The notes beneath the pieces are model-generated. The model saw only the letters and a program-made list of their open reading frames with translations. It searched no databases and was not told the origin of the DNA. Of a stretch of 64,000 nt of DNA, positions 46,119-56,856 are shown one piece after another. Made by a program: the position numbers and the translations under genes. Position 1 is the stretch's first letter, and each line of letters opens with the position of its first letter. This DNA comes from Pythium myriotylum. Its lineage: Eukaryota > Oomycota > Peronosporomycetes > Pythiales > Pythiaceae. The DNA is taken from assembly GCA_023091665.1 (NCBI GenBank), contig JALJCQ010000015.1, positions 1,736,001 through 1,800,000 of the forward strand, written 5' to 3'.

Positions 46119-47644
46119 ACAAATACATAAGAGCAGGTCCAGCAGCACTTGGCTAGACGTAGGATCCTTATGCTGGCGCCGAACTAGAACCAACCGTGTA
46201 TTGATGCATGTTGTGCTGCAAAAAACGAATTGATGAACCCACAAATGCTTTTGTCACTTCAACACAAACACTTCAACATAACATTTTATGTTGAAGTGAT
46301 TGTCTACAACAGTATTTATACTGGCAGTGCTCCGAAGGAGTACGTTAAGCCCCTCCACCCTTTATTTCGGATTTACATGTAATTTGGAGGACGATCTATC
46401 TACAGGTTTGTGCGAGGCGGTACGGTACTTGTATTAGTATGCAAGGGTTATCGGGATATGCGAACGATCGGTTTGAATGGGTATGTTTTCTCAGGTGTGC
46501 GGGTGACACGGCGGCGACACACCCGGCTTGGTAGATAGCCTTCGCGTTGCCGATCCGATACCAGTAGTGGCACGATGGTGAGTGTAGTATCACTATGGTG
46601 TACCAGTAGGTTAGATGAGGCGATTCAATGAGGAGAGCTGCCACTTGAGTCATGGATGACAACAAGACAACTACTACCCCTGCTCGGAAAATAATGAAAA
46701 GATGGCAGTACTATCACAAATTCTGAAAAAAATTCAAGGGCTCCGCCGCAAATATTTGTTCTGAAAAGGTTCTGACAATTGTAAAAATTTACAAATCAAC
46801 ACAATATAGAAAGAAGAGAAACAAAAAAGAAGGAAAGAGGAGTGCCGACGGCGATAGTGCTTCGCCGACCGACTTAGAAGATGCCATGGAAATCTGCACT
46901 CAGTTGTTGTGGAGGTGGTGGGGCCAACAGAGACGATGCCTCGGATGCCTTGGCAAACTACATGGAGCGGAGCTGAGACTGTGCTGTTTCACCATCTCTG
47001 ATGTCAGGTGCAAACAAAAGTCTCTGCTCCGATCATGTCGGCATATCTGCGCTTGGAGAAGGCGTCGCGACGAAAGAAGACGAATGAGGTCGACTTTGTC
47101 CTAGCTTGTGGGTAGGAACGCAAAGGGAAACGAGCCACTTAGTGAATGACAGCGGATAGTGATAGATATGTGTTGAAAACAATGCAACATGGTTCATACT
47201 GTTGTGGAAGTCGACTGTTGATGTGGTGGCTTGGCGACTGATGTGGGACATCAGTCACAAGCCCTTCACGTCTATCAAACGGTAATACTCACGTCGCTGG
47301 TATCATACTTTTGGTCTACTACCGAACACAATTGGCACTGCCAGCCCCCTCCCCAATCTCTCGTACTAGTGGCTCTCACGGTGCCGGCTGATGCTGACGC
47401 TGCGAGTCAGAATTAGCCAATAGGGGGCGAGCTGACAATTGGTACAGTGAGCACACCGCTTTTGACCTCACGAGCTTACTCACGTGGCAAACAACGTGTT
47501 GGGGAGCATTTTGAGCGCGATTTTAACTGCAAGAATGCCGCAGACATCACCACGTAAAGACATTCTTGCCCGACTAGGGCCCTTCCTCGTGCTCTATCAC
47601 ACGAATCCCCTTTTTCGACGCATCTACCATTTCCTACCAGCACT
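46119..47644. other. Gene-poor interval
   Basis: No coding sequence I can support. It contains a perfect hairpin at 46269-46298 and an A-rich patch near 46710-46830. The Helitron terminus, if preserved, would be in the first few hundred bases, but no hairpin-plus-CTRR end was found. Confidence 0.5.
46269..46298. repeat. Perfect 13-bp-stem hairpin
   Basis: CACTTCAACATAA, loop CATT, TTATGTTGAAGTG. Two imperfect echoes of the left arm (CACTTCAACA) lie just upstream near 46256. Confidence 0.8.
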
Positions 47645-48157
47645 TTACGCGCTTGTGATCTCGAATTCTTGTCTGCGCTGCTCAGCCATCTCACGACGGA
47701 TCTCCGATTCCTCACGACGAGCGAGCATGTCAAACTCGAGCTGCTGCCGCATCAGCAACGAGCGCTCGCACTCGACAGCCAAGCCTTGAAAGCCCAGCTC
47801 ACGGAGTACGTCCGTGATGCTAGGCTCTGGCGCCTTCCGCTTCTTGGTGTTGGCGCCACTCGCGCCAACCGCACCGTTCCCACCACCCGCGCCACTCGCG
47901 GCACCGCTCTCACCGCTGCCACCGGTGCCACTGCTAGCCGTGCTCGTGCTCCGTGGATCCGTGTCGGTGCTGGTTGTGTCGTCGGCGCCGCGCGTCTCAA
48001 CGTCACTGACGAAGCTGATCTGCATACTGGTGTCCTCATCGCTCCATCTCTCCGCTTCATCCCTCCGCGACGCGCTTCGCCATGTTTGCCCGCTCTCCGT
48101 TTTGCGCTGGGGAGTCGATCGAGCAGCAGAATTGCTGTCAGCTCCAAGCCAGCTCAT
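47645..48157 (-). CDS. Unrecognised 170-residue protein with a coiled-coil tail
   Basis: Starts at a true ATG and ends with a stop at 47645. Residues about 50-100 are Thr/Ser/Gly/Ala-rich and low complexity. A basic stretch KKRKAP could be a nuclear signal. Residues about 112-168 (DVLRELGF, then alternating charged heptads ending EMAEQRRQEFE) look like a coiled coil. Two ATTGG (CCAAT) motifs lie 5-45 bp upstream. Proteins with this layout often accompany transposons or act as DNA-binding accessory factors, but I see no diagnostic domain. It may be the C-terminal exon of something larger. Confidence 0.45.
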   Translation of the reverse strand: MSWLGADSNSAARSTPQRKTESGQTWRSASRRDEAERWSDEDTSMQISFVSDVETRGADDTTSTDTDPRSTSTASSGTGGSGESGAASGAGGGNGAVGASGANTKKRKAPEPSITDVLRELGFQGLAVECERSLLMRQQLEFDMLARREESEIRREMAEQRRQEFEITSA

Positions 48158-48777
48158 TGTCAGCCACCAATAAGAGAGAGTTCAGCAGCTCATTTTGACC
48201 AATCCACAGCTTTCAGCCTGGCCCCCGTTCTTCAGCACGTTTTACGTGCTGAAATCCAAGCAGGCGCTGACGAAAATTGGACCTCAAATCTCGCGATCTG
48301 ATTGGTCAGTTTTGCTAGCTTCAGCGTCAGCTTACCGTGAAAACCACTACTGTTGTGGGTTCAACTATAAATTTACAAAAGTGGGTAGAATTGTACAGTC
48401 ACCGGGGTTGCGAAGGCAACCCGAAAAATCCGCGGCTCTTGCGCTGCGCCACTGTTTCCCCACAGCAAAACATGTTAAATCCCCACCAACCCAGCATGCG
48501 CAAACTGAAGTGCCCGCGGGGCGGGTACCCCCCACCAAAATCGACAATAGCTTATTTGGTCTTCTGCTCAAGTCAACTCGCCTCTCGTAAGTCGACCTCT
48601 GCCTCAACTAAGTATACTCTCGGTCCCGGCAAAGTCAACCCGTCTGAGTTGTTTGTTTTTATATTTTGCTAACTACCCGGACTTGGGAATATCAATATGC
48701 CCCTTACAAAGCCACACCCAATCAAACTGCAGGTTTCGCAAATTCGCTCTCAGTAATTTGCTGAGGAAGGCTGAACC
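48158..48777. other. Intergenic region upstream of the XPC/Rad4 gene
   Basis: No coding sequence recognised. The proximal 100 bp should contain the XPC/Rad4 promoter; no TATA box is evident. Three ATTGGT/ACCAAT motifs occur between 48165 and 48305. Confidence 0.45.
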
Positions 48778-50733
48778 ATGAGTGACGAAGATGATATCGA
48801 ATGGGAGTATGAAGACGAGTCCGACACTGCTGCTGATGGATCAGCTACATCACCTCAATTATTTCCTGCGCCGAGCGGCGAATTCTATGGGAGCCCTGGA
48901 AGCTACAGGTCGACACCAGGAGAGGAAGAAGGAGTGGAATGGGAGCACGTAAGTACAATTAGTTCCCCACCAAGTGATGAGAGGGGCACAGCGGTGATAC
49001 CTGCATACGAAACCGATCAAAGATTTGATGAAATCGCCAACGCCGATTGGGACCACATCAACAGCGTATTGCAGCGTGAAGCGGCGATGAAGGTAAATGG
49101 AGTGTCTGGCCCAGAGCTCAAAAAGAAAGCTGTGCGAATGACGAAGGAGGACAAAGCACACGAGTTTGCACTTCACAAAGCTCATCTCTTGCTCTCGTTG
49201 ACAAAGTTCTTCCACATGAATGCACTTTGTCAATCGCGCTTGCTTCGAGGGCTTATGTTGTCGCTCCTCTCAAAAGTGCGCGAAACTACTTCCTTGATAT
49301 ACCGACTACAGCTACTCGTGCGGTGGTTCAATGAACACTTTCGACCCGCTAATGACAAACTTGCCAGCAATGTTAAACATGGAGGTAGGGACATGAGTTT
49401 TGAGTCCTCGTTGCTGACCGAGAGTGCGTTTCTTCGTATCATATGGAATCGTCAAGGATGTGGAGTTGATCTGGCGTTACTCTTCACTGTTGCTTGTCGA
49501 GCGATCGGGTTGAAGACTCGTCTTGTTGGGGCATTTGATCCTTTGGTCGTGAACCGACACAGCAGTGCCACCGAGACAGCTGTAACGGCTCCTTTGTCTC
49601 TCACATCCCGCAAGCGGCCTTTACATGGTGACACCAGTGAGAAAATAGGTCACACTGGGCACCAGATAATTTGGGTCTGGTGTGAGGTATTAAACAGTTC
49701 CTCAAAGACCTGGGTTGCGGTTGATGCTATTCGAAGGGTAGTAGATCAGCCGCACTTGTTGGAGAATCTTCGTGGGGTGAGCGCACCATTAACTTACGTG
49801 TTCGGAGTGGAAGAAGACGGGTTTGTAACTGACGTCACAGCACGATACGTGAGTCGCTGGAGCAAAACTTCGTCTCGAAGACTTGGGCATGACTGGATTG
49901 CCCAAACCCTTCGAAGTGTCAATACCCGAGTATTTAGTGGCAAGGTTGGGACACCTTTGTTCGATTTGCGTGATCGTGAAAACAGAACGCTCCTTTCAAT
50001 GACTGCATGCGAAGATATGCCCACAACTGTCGAGGGGTTCAAAAACCATCAGGTCTACTGTCTTGAAATCCACCTTCGTCAGTTCGAGTGTGTTTACCCG
50101 AGGAAGGCAATCGCAGTTTTTAAAGGACACACTGTGTATCCCCGCAAGTGTGTCCAGAGGGTTCGAACATGGTTTCAATGGAGGCGACTTGGCCGGAAAG
50201 TGAAGGACAACGAGAAGGATCGCCCTGTCAAGTGGCATAAATTTAAATCTTTGAAGGATCCGATCGAGATCGACTGGGGAGATAACGAAAGAAAGGACCG
50301 GAGCCACACGGGAAACGGATTGTACGGATATTGGCAGACCGAAGAGGTAGTAGTTCATCCTGTAAAAGGTGCTACAGTACCAAAAAATAGGTATGGCAAT
50401 ATTGAGCTGTGGAGTCCAGCCCATCTACCGAGCGGGGCCATTCACCTTCGACTCCCGCGAATTGACAAAGTCGCCGATCAACTCGGAGTAGACTTCGCGC
50501 GTGTTGTTGTCGGATTTGAGACGAGAAACGGTATGAGATATCCGCAGTTTGATGGTATTGTCGTTGCCGAACTCGTCGCAGAACCATTGCTGGATGCTCA
50601 CTACCAGCTCCAACAATCACTAATTGACAAAGCGATTGCGAAGAATCAACTTCTCGCGGCTAAAAGATGGGAGCGGCTTGTCAAGCGAATCTTACTCAAG
50701 AAACGCCTTGATGAAGAATATGGTGAAGTGTGA
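48778..50733 (+). CDS. XPC: XPC/Rad4-family nucleotide excision repair damage sensor
   Basis: 651 residues in one intronless frame starting ACCATGAG. The N-terminus is acidic (DEDDIEWEYEDESD). A transglutaminase-like fold spans about 150-350 (SAFLRIIWNRQGCGVDLALLF; HQIIWVWCEVL near 295; WVAVDA; YVFGVEEDGFVTDVTARY). BHD1 lies near 405-460 (FKNHQVYCLEIHLRQFECVYPR), BHD2 about 460-535, and BHD3 about 537-600 (RYGNIELWSPAHLPSGAIHLRLP...VVGFETRNGMRYPQFDGIVVAE). A basic helix ends the protein. In other eukaryotes this protein binds helix-distorting lesions with Rad23 and recruits TFIIH. It is shorter than animal XPC, close to a minimal core. The gene converges on ERGIC3. Confidence 0.94.
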   Translation: MSDEDDIEWEYEDESDTAADGSATSPQLFPAPSGEFYGSPGSYRSTPGEEEGVEWEHVSTISSPPSDERGTAVIPAYETDQRFDEIANADWDHINSVLQREAAMKVNGVSGPELKKKAVRMTKEDKAHEFALHKAHLLLSLTKFFHMNALCQSRLLRGLMLSLLSKVRETTSLIYRLQLLVRWFNEHFRPANDKLASNVKHGGRDMSFESSLLTESAFLRIIWNRQGCGVDLALLFTVACRAIGLKTRLVGAFDPLVVNRHSSATETAVTAPLSLTSRKRPLHGDTSEKIGHTGHQIIWVWCEVLNSSSKTWVAVDAIRRVVDQPHLLENLRGVSAPLTYVFGVEEDGFVTDVTARYVSRWSKTSSRRLGHDWIAQTLRSVNTRVFSGKVGTPLFDLRDRENRTLLSMTACEDMPTTVEGFKNHQVYCLEIHLRQFECVYPRKAIAVFKGHTVYPRKCVQRVRTWFQWRRLGRKVKDNEKDRPVKWHKFKSLKDPIEIDWGDNERKDRSHTGNGLYGYWQTEEVVVHPVKGATVPKNRYGNIELWSPAHLPSGAIHLRLPRIDKVADQLGVDFARVVVGFETRNGMRYPQFDGIVVAELVAEPLLDAHYQLQQSLIDKAIAKNQLLAAKRWERLVKRILLKKRLDEEYGEV

Positions 50734-51189
50734 GGTTCAGATTCAACTGACAAGCTCTCGTGCTTGTGGATTTCTTCGTGTCGTTTGAAGTAGTTGAGGT
50801 TACTGCCGGGGTATTCTGATTGAGGGCTCATCGCTTCGTTCATAGTACATCAATGGCAACAATTCTACATTGGTGTAACAATACAACGCTATCAACGTCA
50901 TCGATGGTACCACGGAGGCCCTGAGCAATCTTGATGAGGCAAAAAAAAAAAAACAAAACAGCACAAGTTGGTGTGTGCAATGAACTCAGGTGACTCAGGT
51001 CTTGAGTGATCCATTGACCTATTCCTGTATCTAGGATTGTTCGATGGAAGTATCCAGATAATCGTATCTACGATAGTGCCATTGGTGTCGCCCAACTCAG
51101 GCATCTTAGTTGGTCTCAACCATCCCTGATGTCTTAGTTGGTCTCCACCGTCCCTGATGCCGCGCACGCGAAGCATGTCAAACTCGTCT
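50734..51189. other. Convergent intergenic region (XPC / ERGIC3 3' ends)
   Basis: No coding sequence. It contains an A13-type homopolymer near 50941-50953 and the 28-bp tandem duplication listed separately. Confidence 0.5.
51104..51159 (+). repeat. 28-bp direct tandem duplication
   Basis: Two adjacent copies (51104-51131 and 51132-51159), both starting TCTTAGTTGG, differing at two positions. Confidence 0.9.
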
Positions 51190-52744
51190 CTATCCGAGCT
51201 TGCTTGTGCCCCCCGACTTTCCATTACCAGTGACCGCACTCGAGAGCTTACGAACGTGAAGTGAGTTGTACATGAAAGAATCAACGAACCCAGCAATCTG
51301 AACACGAAAGTGTGAGTCAATCATTCGATCAGCCATGCAGAATGACGTTACAGACGAACCGAAACAACACCACCGACGATTGCGCAGATTTTAGTCAAGA
51401 AGTGTGTGAAAGGAACTCGATCATTTTCCACCTTCACCATGAACGGAGACAAATCGAAGACAAAGAATGCGCCAGGAAGAGCCGACATTTGTCCGAATGG
51501 GTCCATGTAACGCGCTTGCTGCGTGTATGAGAACTGATACGAGCTCACGTCAGGTGAAATATCGCTGTAGATCGTCGGTACAACCTTGATGAAGTACTGA
51601 AACACACCACCAGCTGAAGGTATAACGCGGACGTGAGACGCAGCGAAGGAGCAATCACAATCTTCATGCAAAAGGTACCTTTCTCGGCAATCTTGGTCGT
51701 TGAATCAAGAGGATACACGGCACCAGGATAAGGCTCTCCAAACGAGAGACTGCACACACACACATTCAGTTGATTCCGGCTGGCTACAACTCGAGTACCC
51801 CTTCGAAAGACTTACCTATGAATAATGTGGCTTGCATTGAAGGACAGCTCCTGACCAGGACGAAACTGGTGAACGAGACGACCTTCCCGGTGAAATGTGC
51901 GGCCAAGTGCGACGTGAAAATTGCCTGCGACGCGATTCACCTGCATTTTCCCTTTGAATCGGCAACCTTCTCCTTCCTTTGCCTCATTTTCCTCCGCAAG
52001 GCTTTCGCGCTGACATTGCTCCTTTTTATCAGCCTCCTCGAGCGAAATATCATTGTGGATAAACGCCTCCTTGACCTCCGCACATGTGTTACAACACTTT
52101 TTACCAGCTGGGTGGTTCGCGTCGTAGCAACTTCCACAGTAGCCAACAGGTATGTCGGTCTTGGATTCTCCATCCGCACCGTGAACCATGGAGATTGGGC
52201 GTCCGATGGGCATGCCATTCGCGTCCAAACGGAACTTCTTGACGGTTTGGTGCATATTCATCTGCAAGTCTCCAGCGACATCCATGGCGTTGATGTGCGC
52301 ATCTACGAGGGTGCAACCAGATGAATGCACACGACCAAATCTCCTAGTGCGGAATTTTTGGTCAAACCTTTGCAGTTGATCGCGAGGAAACTGATGTCAA
52401 CGTTTATCTGAAGTTTCTCGTTTATCGACGAATCCACGACCATGTGCTCATGGGTATGGACGTAGAGGTACGACTTGAGCTCGGATAAGAACAAGATAAC
52501 CATCACAACAGCCATCACTATCGAGACTGATGTAGTTGAGCATCAATGTCAGTTGTGATCGACCCGCCAATTTTTCCGCTGGCCGCAACCTACTCGTGCC
52601 GCCGAACTCGGTTTGCACCTTGAACTCGCGATGCATCTTCGGGTACACATCCACGCGTTTGAGTGCGCGCCGCGCCGACTTGGTGAGCTGGCTTTCGCCG
52701 GCGGCACCCGCCGTATCGTCCACGTCACCTCTGCGCTGCCTCAT
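51190..52744 (-). CDS. ERGIC3: ERGIC3/Erv46-type COPII cargo receptor (6 exons)
   Basis: Exons: 52744-52594, 52526-52368, 52302-51816, 51749-51679, 51613-51366, 51297-51190; introns of 67, 65, 66, 65 and 68 bp, all GT-AG. The 1,224 nt encode 407 residues. A short cytosolic N-terminus leads to a first membrane segment (ISIVMAVVMVILFLSEL, about 51-67). The lumenal domain carries the family hallmark Cys clusters (GYCGSCYDA, KCCNTCAEV) and AGNFHVALG. A second membrane segment is near the C-terminus (ICAIVGGV, AGFVDSFMY). The family cycles between ER and Golgi with Erv41 and retrieves ER residents. The last donor gives GGV-IAGF where relatives have two more residues, so the exon 5/6 join is the least certain part. 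Confidence 0.93.
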
Positions 52745-52968
52745 TGACGTTTGTGAGCTGCCGCGTGGGAGACTGTCAGGGAGAACCTTCGCTATGTGCT
52801 ATCGACCAGCCCTCTCCGTTATACGATACATTATGAGAACTAATACAGTGCGCGGTCACCAACAGAGTTTAGGAAGTTATTACATTTGAATGAAAAGAAT
52901 GAGCAAATTGCAATGGAATCGAAACTCTTTGCATCATTCGACAACGCTTCGAAAAGACTCTTTTTGTA
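52745..52968. promoter_or_regulatory. Shared promoter region between ERGIC3 and the E1-like gene
   Basis: Only 224 bp separate two divergent start codons, so both promoters must be here or overlap the first exons. I see no classical TATA or CCAAT element. Confidence 0.6.
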
Positions 52969-55900
52969 ATGGATGCAATCCCTATCGAGACTTACTTCCG
53001 GCGCCAGATGACAGCCATTGGCGTGGATGCGTACGAATGTCGAGAATCACTGAATACGAGTGGGTATCACAGTCTATCTGCAGCATGCAGCAGATTAGCC
53101 AGATGCACGTACTCGTTGTGGGACTTCGTGGCTGTGGCGTGGAGATCGGTGAGTTGCATATTATCCCGAATGATAGTCGTAAAGACTAAATGTATATCCT
53201 GCTCAGCAAAAAACTTGGCAATGAGTGGTATCCAGCGCTTAACTCTAGTGGACGAGGAGTTGGTGCGCGAGGAAGATATTGGTCTTGGGGTAGGAGGGTG
53301 GGCGTTCACCACGTGGACAGTTCCTGATCGTGACAACGACGCAGTTTGTTTATCGCAAAGGAGATGAAGGAAAGCCAAAGGCTACGACAGCTGCATTTCG
53401 ACTAGCTGAGTTAGCACCATTTGCCGATGTGCGGACGTTGTGTGGGGATCTTTCTCTTGACTTGTTGCTCAACTTTCATGTAGGGTATGGTAGTGTATTG
53501 GTTTGGGTCGTTTCAACTCACTCTATTCCATCATTAGGTTGTAGTGCTCGCTAGCGCAAGCATATCGCAAGATGAAGTAATAGCGTTCAACGAATTTTGC
53601 CGAGTTCAACACCCTCCGATCGGACTAGTAGTAGTTGAAAGTCGCGGACTCTTCGGATACGTGTTCAGTGATTTTTCATCGACTCACCACAGCTGGACTA
53701 CCACGAGCAGTTTGGCAGATATTGGTTTTGGTGTCGAAGTAGACAAAAGCAATGTTCACATCGACGACAAACCCGTCTCCGTCACTGTCAATGGTCTTAG
53801 TACATTCATCTGCGGATACATCGAGGTTGGCGATCAGGTTAGTCTTCATGCAATCGACAGAACGGAGGATCGCCCGCTACTTCTTGTCGTTGAAGACATA
53901 CAATCGGATAGTTCATTGCGGTTGAAAGTGTTGAATGGTCGGGATCTGGAAGACGTTGTATCCCAATTGAACCGGCCGGTTCTGCGGCTAACGCGTCTCG
54001 ACCGTCAGATCTTCAAAACTAGCCATCGAAGCTTGCGCGAGTGCCTAGTGGATCCTGGTCCATTATTGTGTCCGCTATCCGTGGAGAAACTAGATTCAGG
54101 TACGCAACGTGGGCTTGTCGAATATGCCATGTTTGTGATGTGCTCAACTACTTTATTAAAGGGAGAGGTTTCAGCCTCCATACAGCAATGCTCGGAGTGC
54201 ATGAATTTCAGCGCAAGTTCGGTGTTACTCCACGCAGCAACAAAGAAGACCATGAGGCAGAAATCTGTCAGATGGTTGAAAGTGTGGTAGCTAATGTAAG
54301 AAAGACTGAAGAGTCATGCGCATTGGGTAATCCTAATCCCGTCTACCGTCAGATGAAGATGAACCAAAATGTCCAAATCACCCAACATGAGCCAAACAAG
54401 ATTGAGGACATCAATAAAGAGTTGGTTAAGAGTGCAATACGTTGCAGTTCGAGCGAATGGTTACCGCTCAGTGCGTTGATTGCCGGATACGCTTCCCTTC
54501 AAGCAGTTAAATTTTCTGGTAAGGATCAATTTTGAGCTGCTACAGATTTTTTTGCTTCACCTCGCGGTTTTTAGGTGCTCTTGGTCAGCCTTTATACCCG
54601 CAAAACCAGTTTCTTTACTTTGATCTTCTGGATTCAACTAGTGAAGAGGGAGTCTTTAGTTCCAAAGGCCTACCCATAAAGGATGCATCCTTGGCGGCAA
54701 TTCTTGGTGTGGATCAAGTGAAAGTACTTCAAGAGGCAAATTTATTAGTAGTTGGCATGAGCTGTGCCAATAGCGAGGTACTCAAAGTAAGTCCTCCTCT
54801 GGTCATCTCGTGAAACAAAGCTATCAATGTTATCTAATACTGCACCTAGAACCTGTCTTGTATAGGCTTCGGGTCACGCGCTTCAGTTCGTGTAATGCTT
54901 AATTCGGACGAAAAGCCAAACGTTGGTGCCGACGATCTTTACTCTCGCGTGATCTTTTCACCTCTTAGCGTTGGAAAGAAGGTCTCCGATGAGATTCGAA
55001 ATTTCTACAATAACGTGAGTGTATTCGGATCCGCGGATATCGATGAATCACCATGGAAGCTATGGGCCAACTGTAAGATGCTTATTGCTGATTCCACATC
55101 AATCTGGGATTTGGTCAAGTTTGAAGACTGGTGCCGAGCCATGGAGATTCCAGCGATTTTGACACATGAGGATCAGCGTGGATTCCGACGTATAGACACC
55201 GTCATTCCTCACGTAACTGGAACTTTGTTGGAGCGCCAACTCACTTCTGAGGACAAGAGCAGAATGAACAAATATTTCATGTTTGACTACCTCTCACCAA
55301 TAACGCGTGGCAAGACAATCGCAAGTCCTGTTCTGAGCATTGCTGAGCAATTGATGAAGAATTCGCTCAGCTGTTTTGAGTTAATATTTCAATTCTCGAC
55401 CCGAGTGGCAAGGGGATATTTCCAAGACGACTGGCCCGAGAACAGAAATCTCTTGATTTCAGAGGAGGTGATGGTGTGGATGTCGTGGACTGTTGTCCAG
55501 CGTGGATTAGTTGAGAATTACAAAGACTGTCTGCGGGTCGGTTGGCTGATGCTCGAGTTGCTTCCTATGTGGATGAAGCAGGAATCTACATCCGTTAGAG
55601 ATATGGAAAATGGCAGACACTGTGATTTTGTTGCCTTCGCGAAGCTCGATGTTGAAGACCCAGATACAGTTCAACTACTAGTAGCTACTGCATGTATTAT
55701 TGGCGAGTCTGCACGGGTCCCGATCCCACCAGGTTAGTTCGCCAACCTCTGGTCTCATTTTTCAATACGAAAACATTTAACGTCCAGTTTGTCAAATAGT
55801 TGAGGCCCGACGAGAGTTGCTGTCAGATGTGAGTGCGCAACGAGAAGCATTTAGCCTACATACAAACCCTCGCACCTGGAGAAGGATTAAGGAGACTCTT

Positions 55901-56759
55901 GCCGGCGCTGCGCCTGACAGAATGAAGTGCGCAGTGGCTCGGGTCCGAGAGATCTCCATTGACTTGGATGACAACATCAAAGGGCACGCACACTTTCTCC
56001 AGTCAATAACGAACCTGCAGCTGTCGTGGAACTCTCGAGGAGCAACCAAGCGTGTTGAAACGCTCCCTGAGCTAAGACTCCTCTGTCGCTGTAAACACGA
56101 ATTCCTTCCGATTGTTGCAATCCTCGGTGCAATTTGCACGATGAAGATGACAAAGTTGCTCGTTGACCGGAAACCCAGGTCACCATCAGGTACCTATGAT
56201 TATGTCGCGAGAATGACGCCTACACGAAAATCTCCTCTCGTATCGATCGTAGAGGCACCTTTGCCGCTCGTGGTGACTTCAATTCCTTTAGATGCATCTC
56301 GAGGTCGCCCGGTTCGAACTGTGCCAGAGACACTGACAAGGTGGTCTAAGATCGCTATCCCAGTATCGGAAGGACTCCAACAGCTTGACGTGATCATTGA
56401 GTACATCGAGGTGAGCAGTAGCTCTGACCTATCCGTCTGTTGTGTTAATGGTGTCGCTTATCCAGACGAAGTATTCACTTTCGGTGCAATCGGTGTACCA
56501 TCAACAGCAGTTGGTAGCGATGTTTGGAGGAAGAACAGCAGCAACACAGGAATCCTGCAAACAAAGGTTGGTGGAGAATGCCACGGTCTCTCTTCACATC
56601 GTCTGATTGCAAAATGTTGTCTCTTTCGTCAGTGTATTCGAGATTTGTTGCTCAACAGAAGTGCCCCGTCCACCTTTCGTTCTGCTCGAACTCGTCGCCG
56701 TTGACTCACACGGGGATGTTGTCCTTGCCCCAGTCAAAGTCGTCCGAGGTGGCTGCTAG
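52969..56759 (+). CDS. Ubiquitin-activating-enzyme (E1)-like protein lacking catalytic signatures (11 exons)
   Basis: Exons: 52969-53030, 53099-53148, 53207-53289, 53345-53479, 53538-54099, 54162-54518, 54575-54786, 54850-55732, 55788-56410, 56466-56566, 56633-56759; introns 55-68 bp. The 3,195 nt give 1,064 residues, normal length for UBA1. The inactive-adenylation half is well kept (YFRRQMTAIG, VLVVGLRGCGVEIAKN, LTLVDEE), followed by FCCH-like and helical segments and ASLQAVKFSG. In the second adenylation half the nucleotide loop GxGxxGCE is GMSCANSEV (477-485), while R520 and K530 positions look conserved. After VIPHVT (605-610) no Cys occurs until 662, so the catalytic Cys motif is missing. 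A ubiquitin-fold-like C-terminus follows. It is inferred to be a pseudo-E1; all exons stay open, so it is not a decaying pseudogene. Confidence 0.88.
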
Positions 56760-56856
56760 ATTCCATCCATGTCACACGTCGCAGACAGCTTGAAACAACA
56801 ATCGTACAACATCGATCTCTGTTCTCGGTTTGCCCTCAGTTTCCTGACTCTGTCTG

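Noticed and set aside
47484..47789. A plus-strand 101-codon frame
   Set aside because: It overlaps the more plausible minus-strand ORF, starts at GTG and has no domain.
52969..56759. The E1-like gene as a decaying pseudogene
   Set aside because: All eleven exons are open with consistent phases and canonical splice sites, which is unlikely for a gene under decay.
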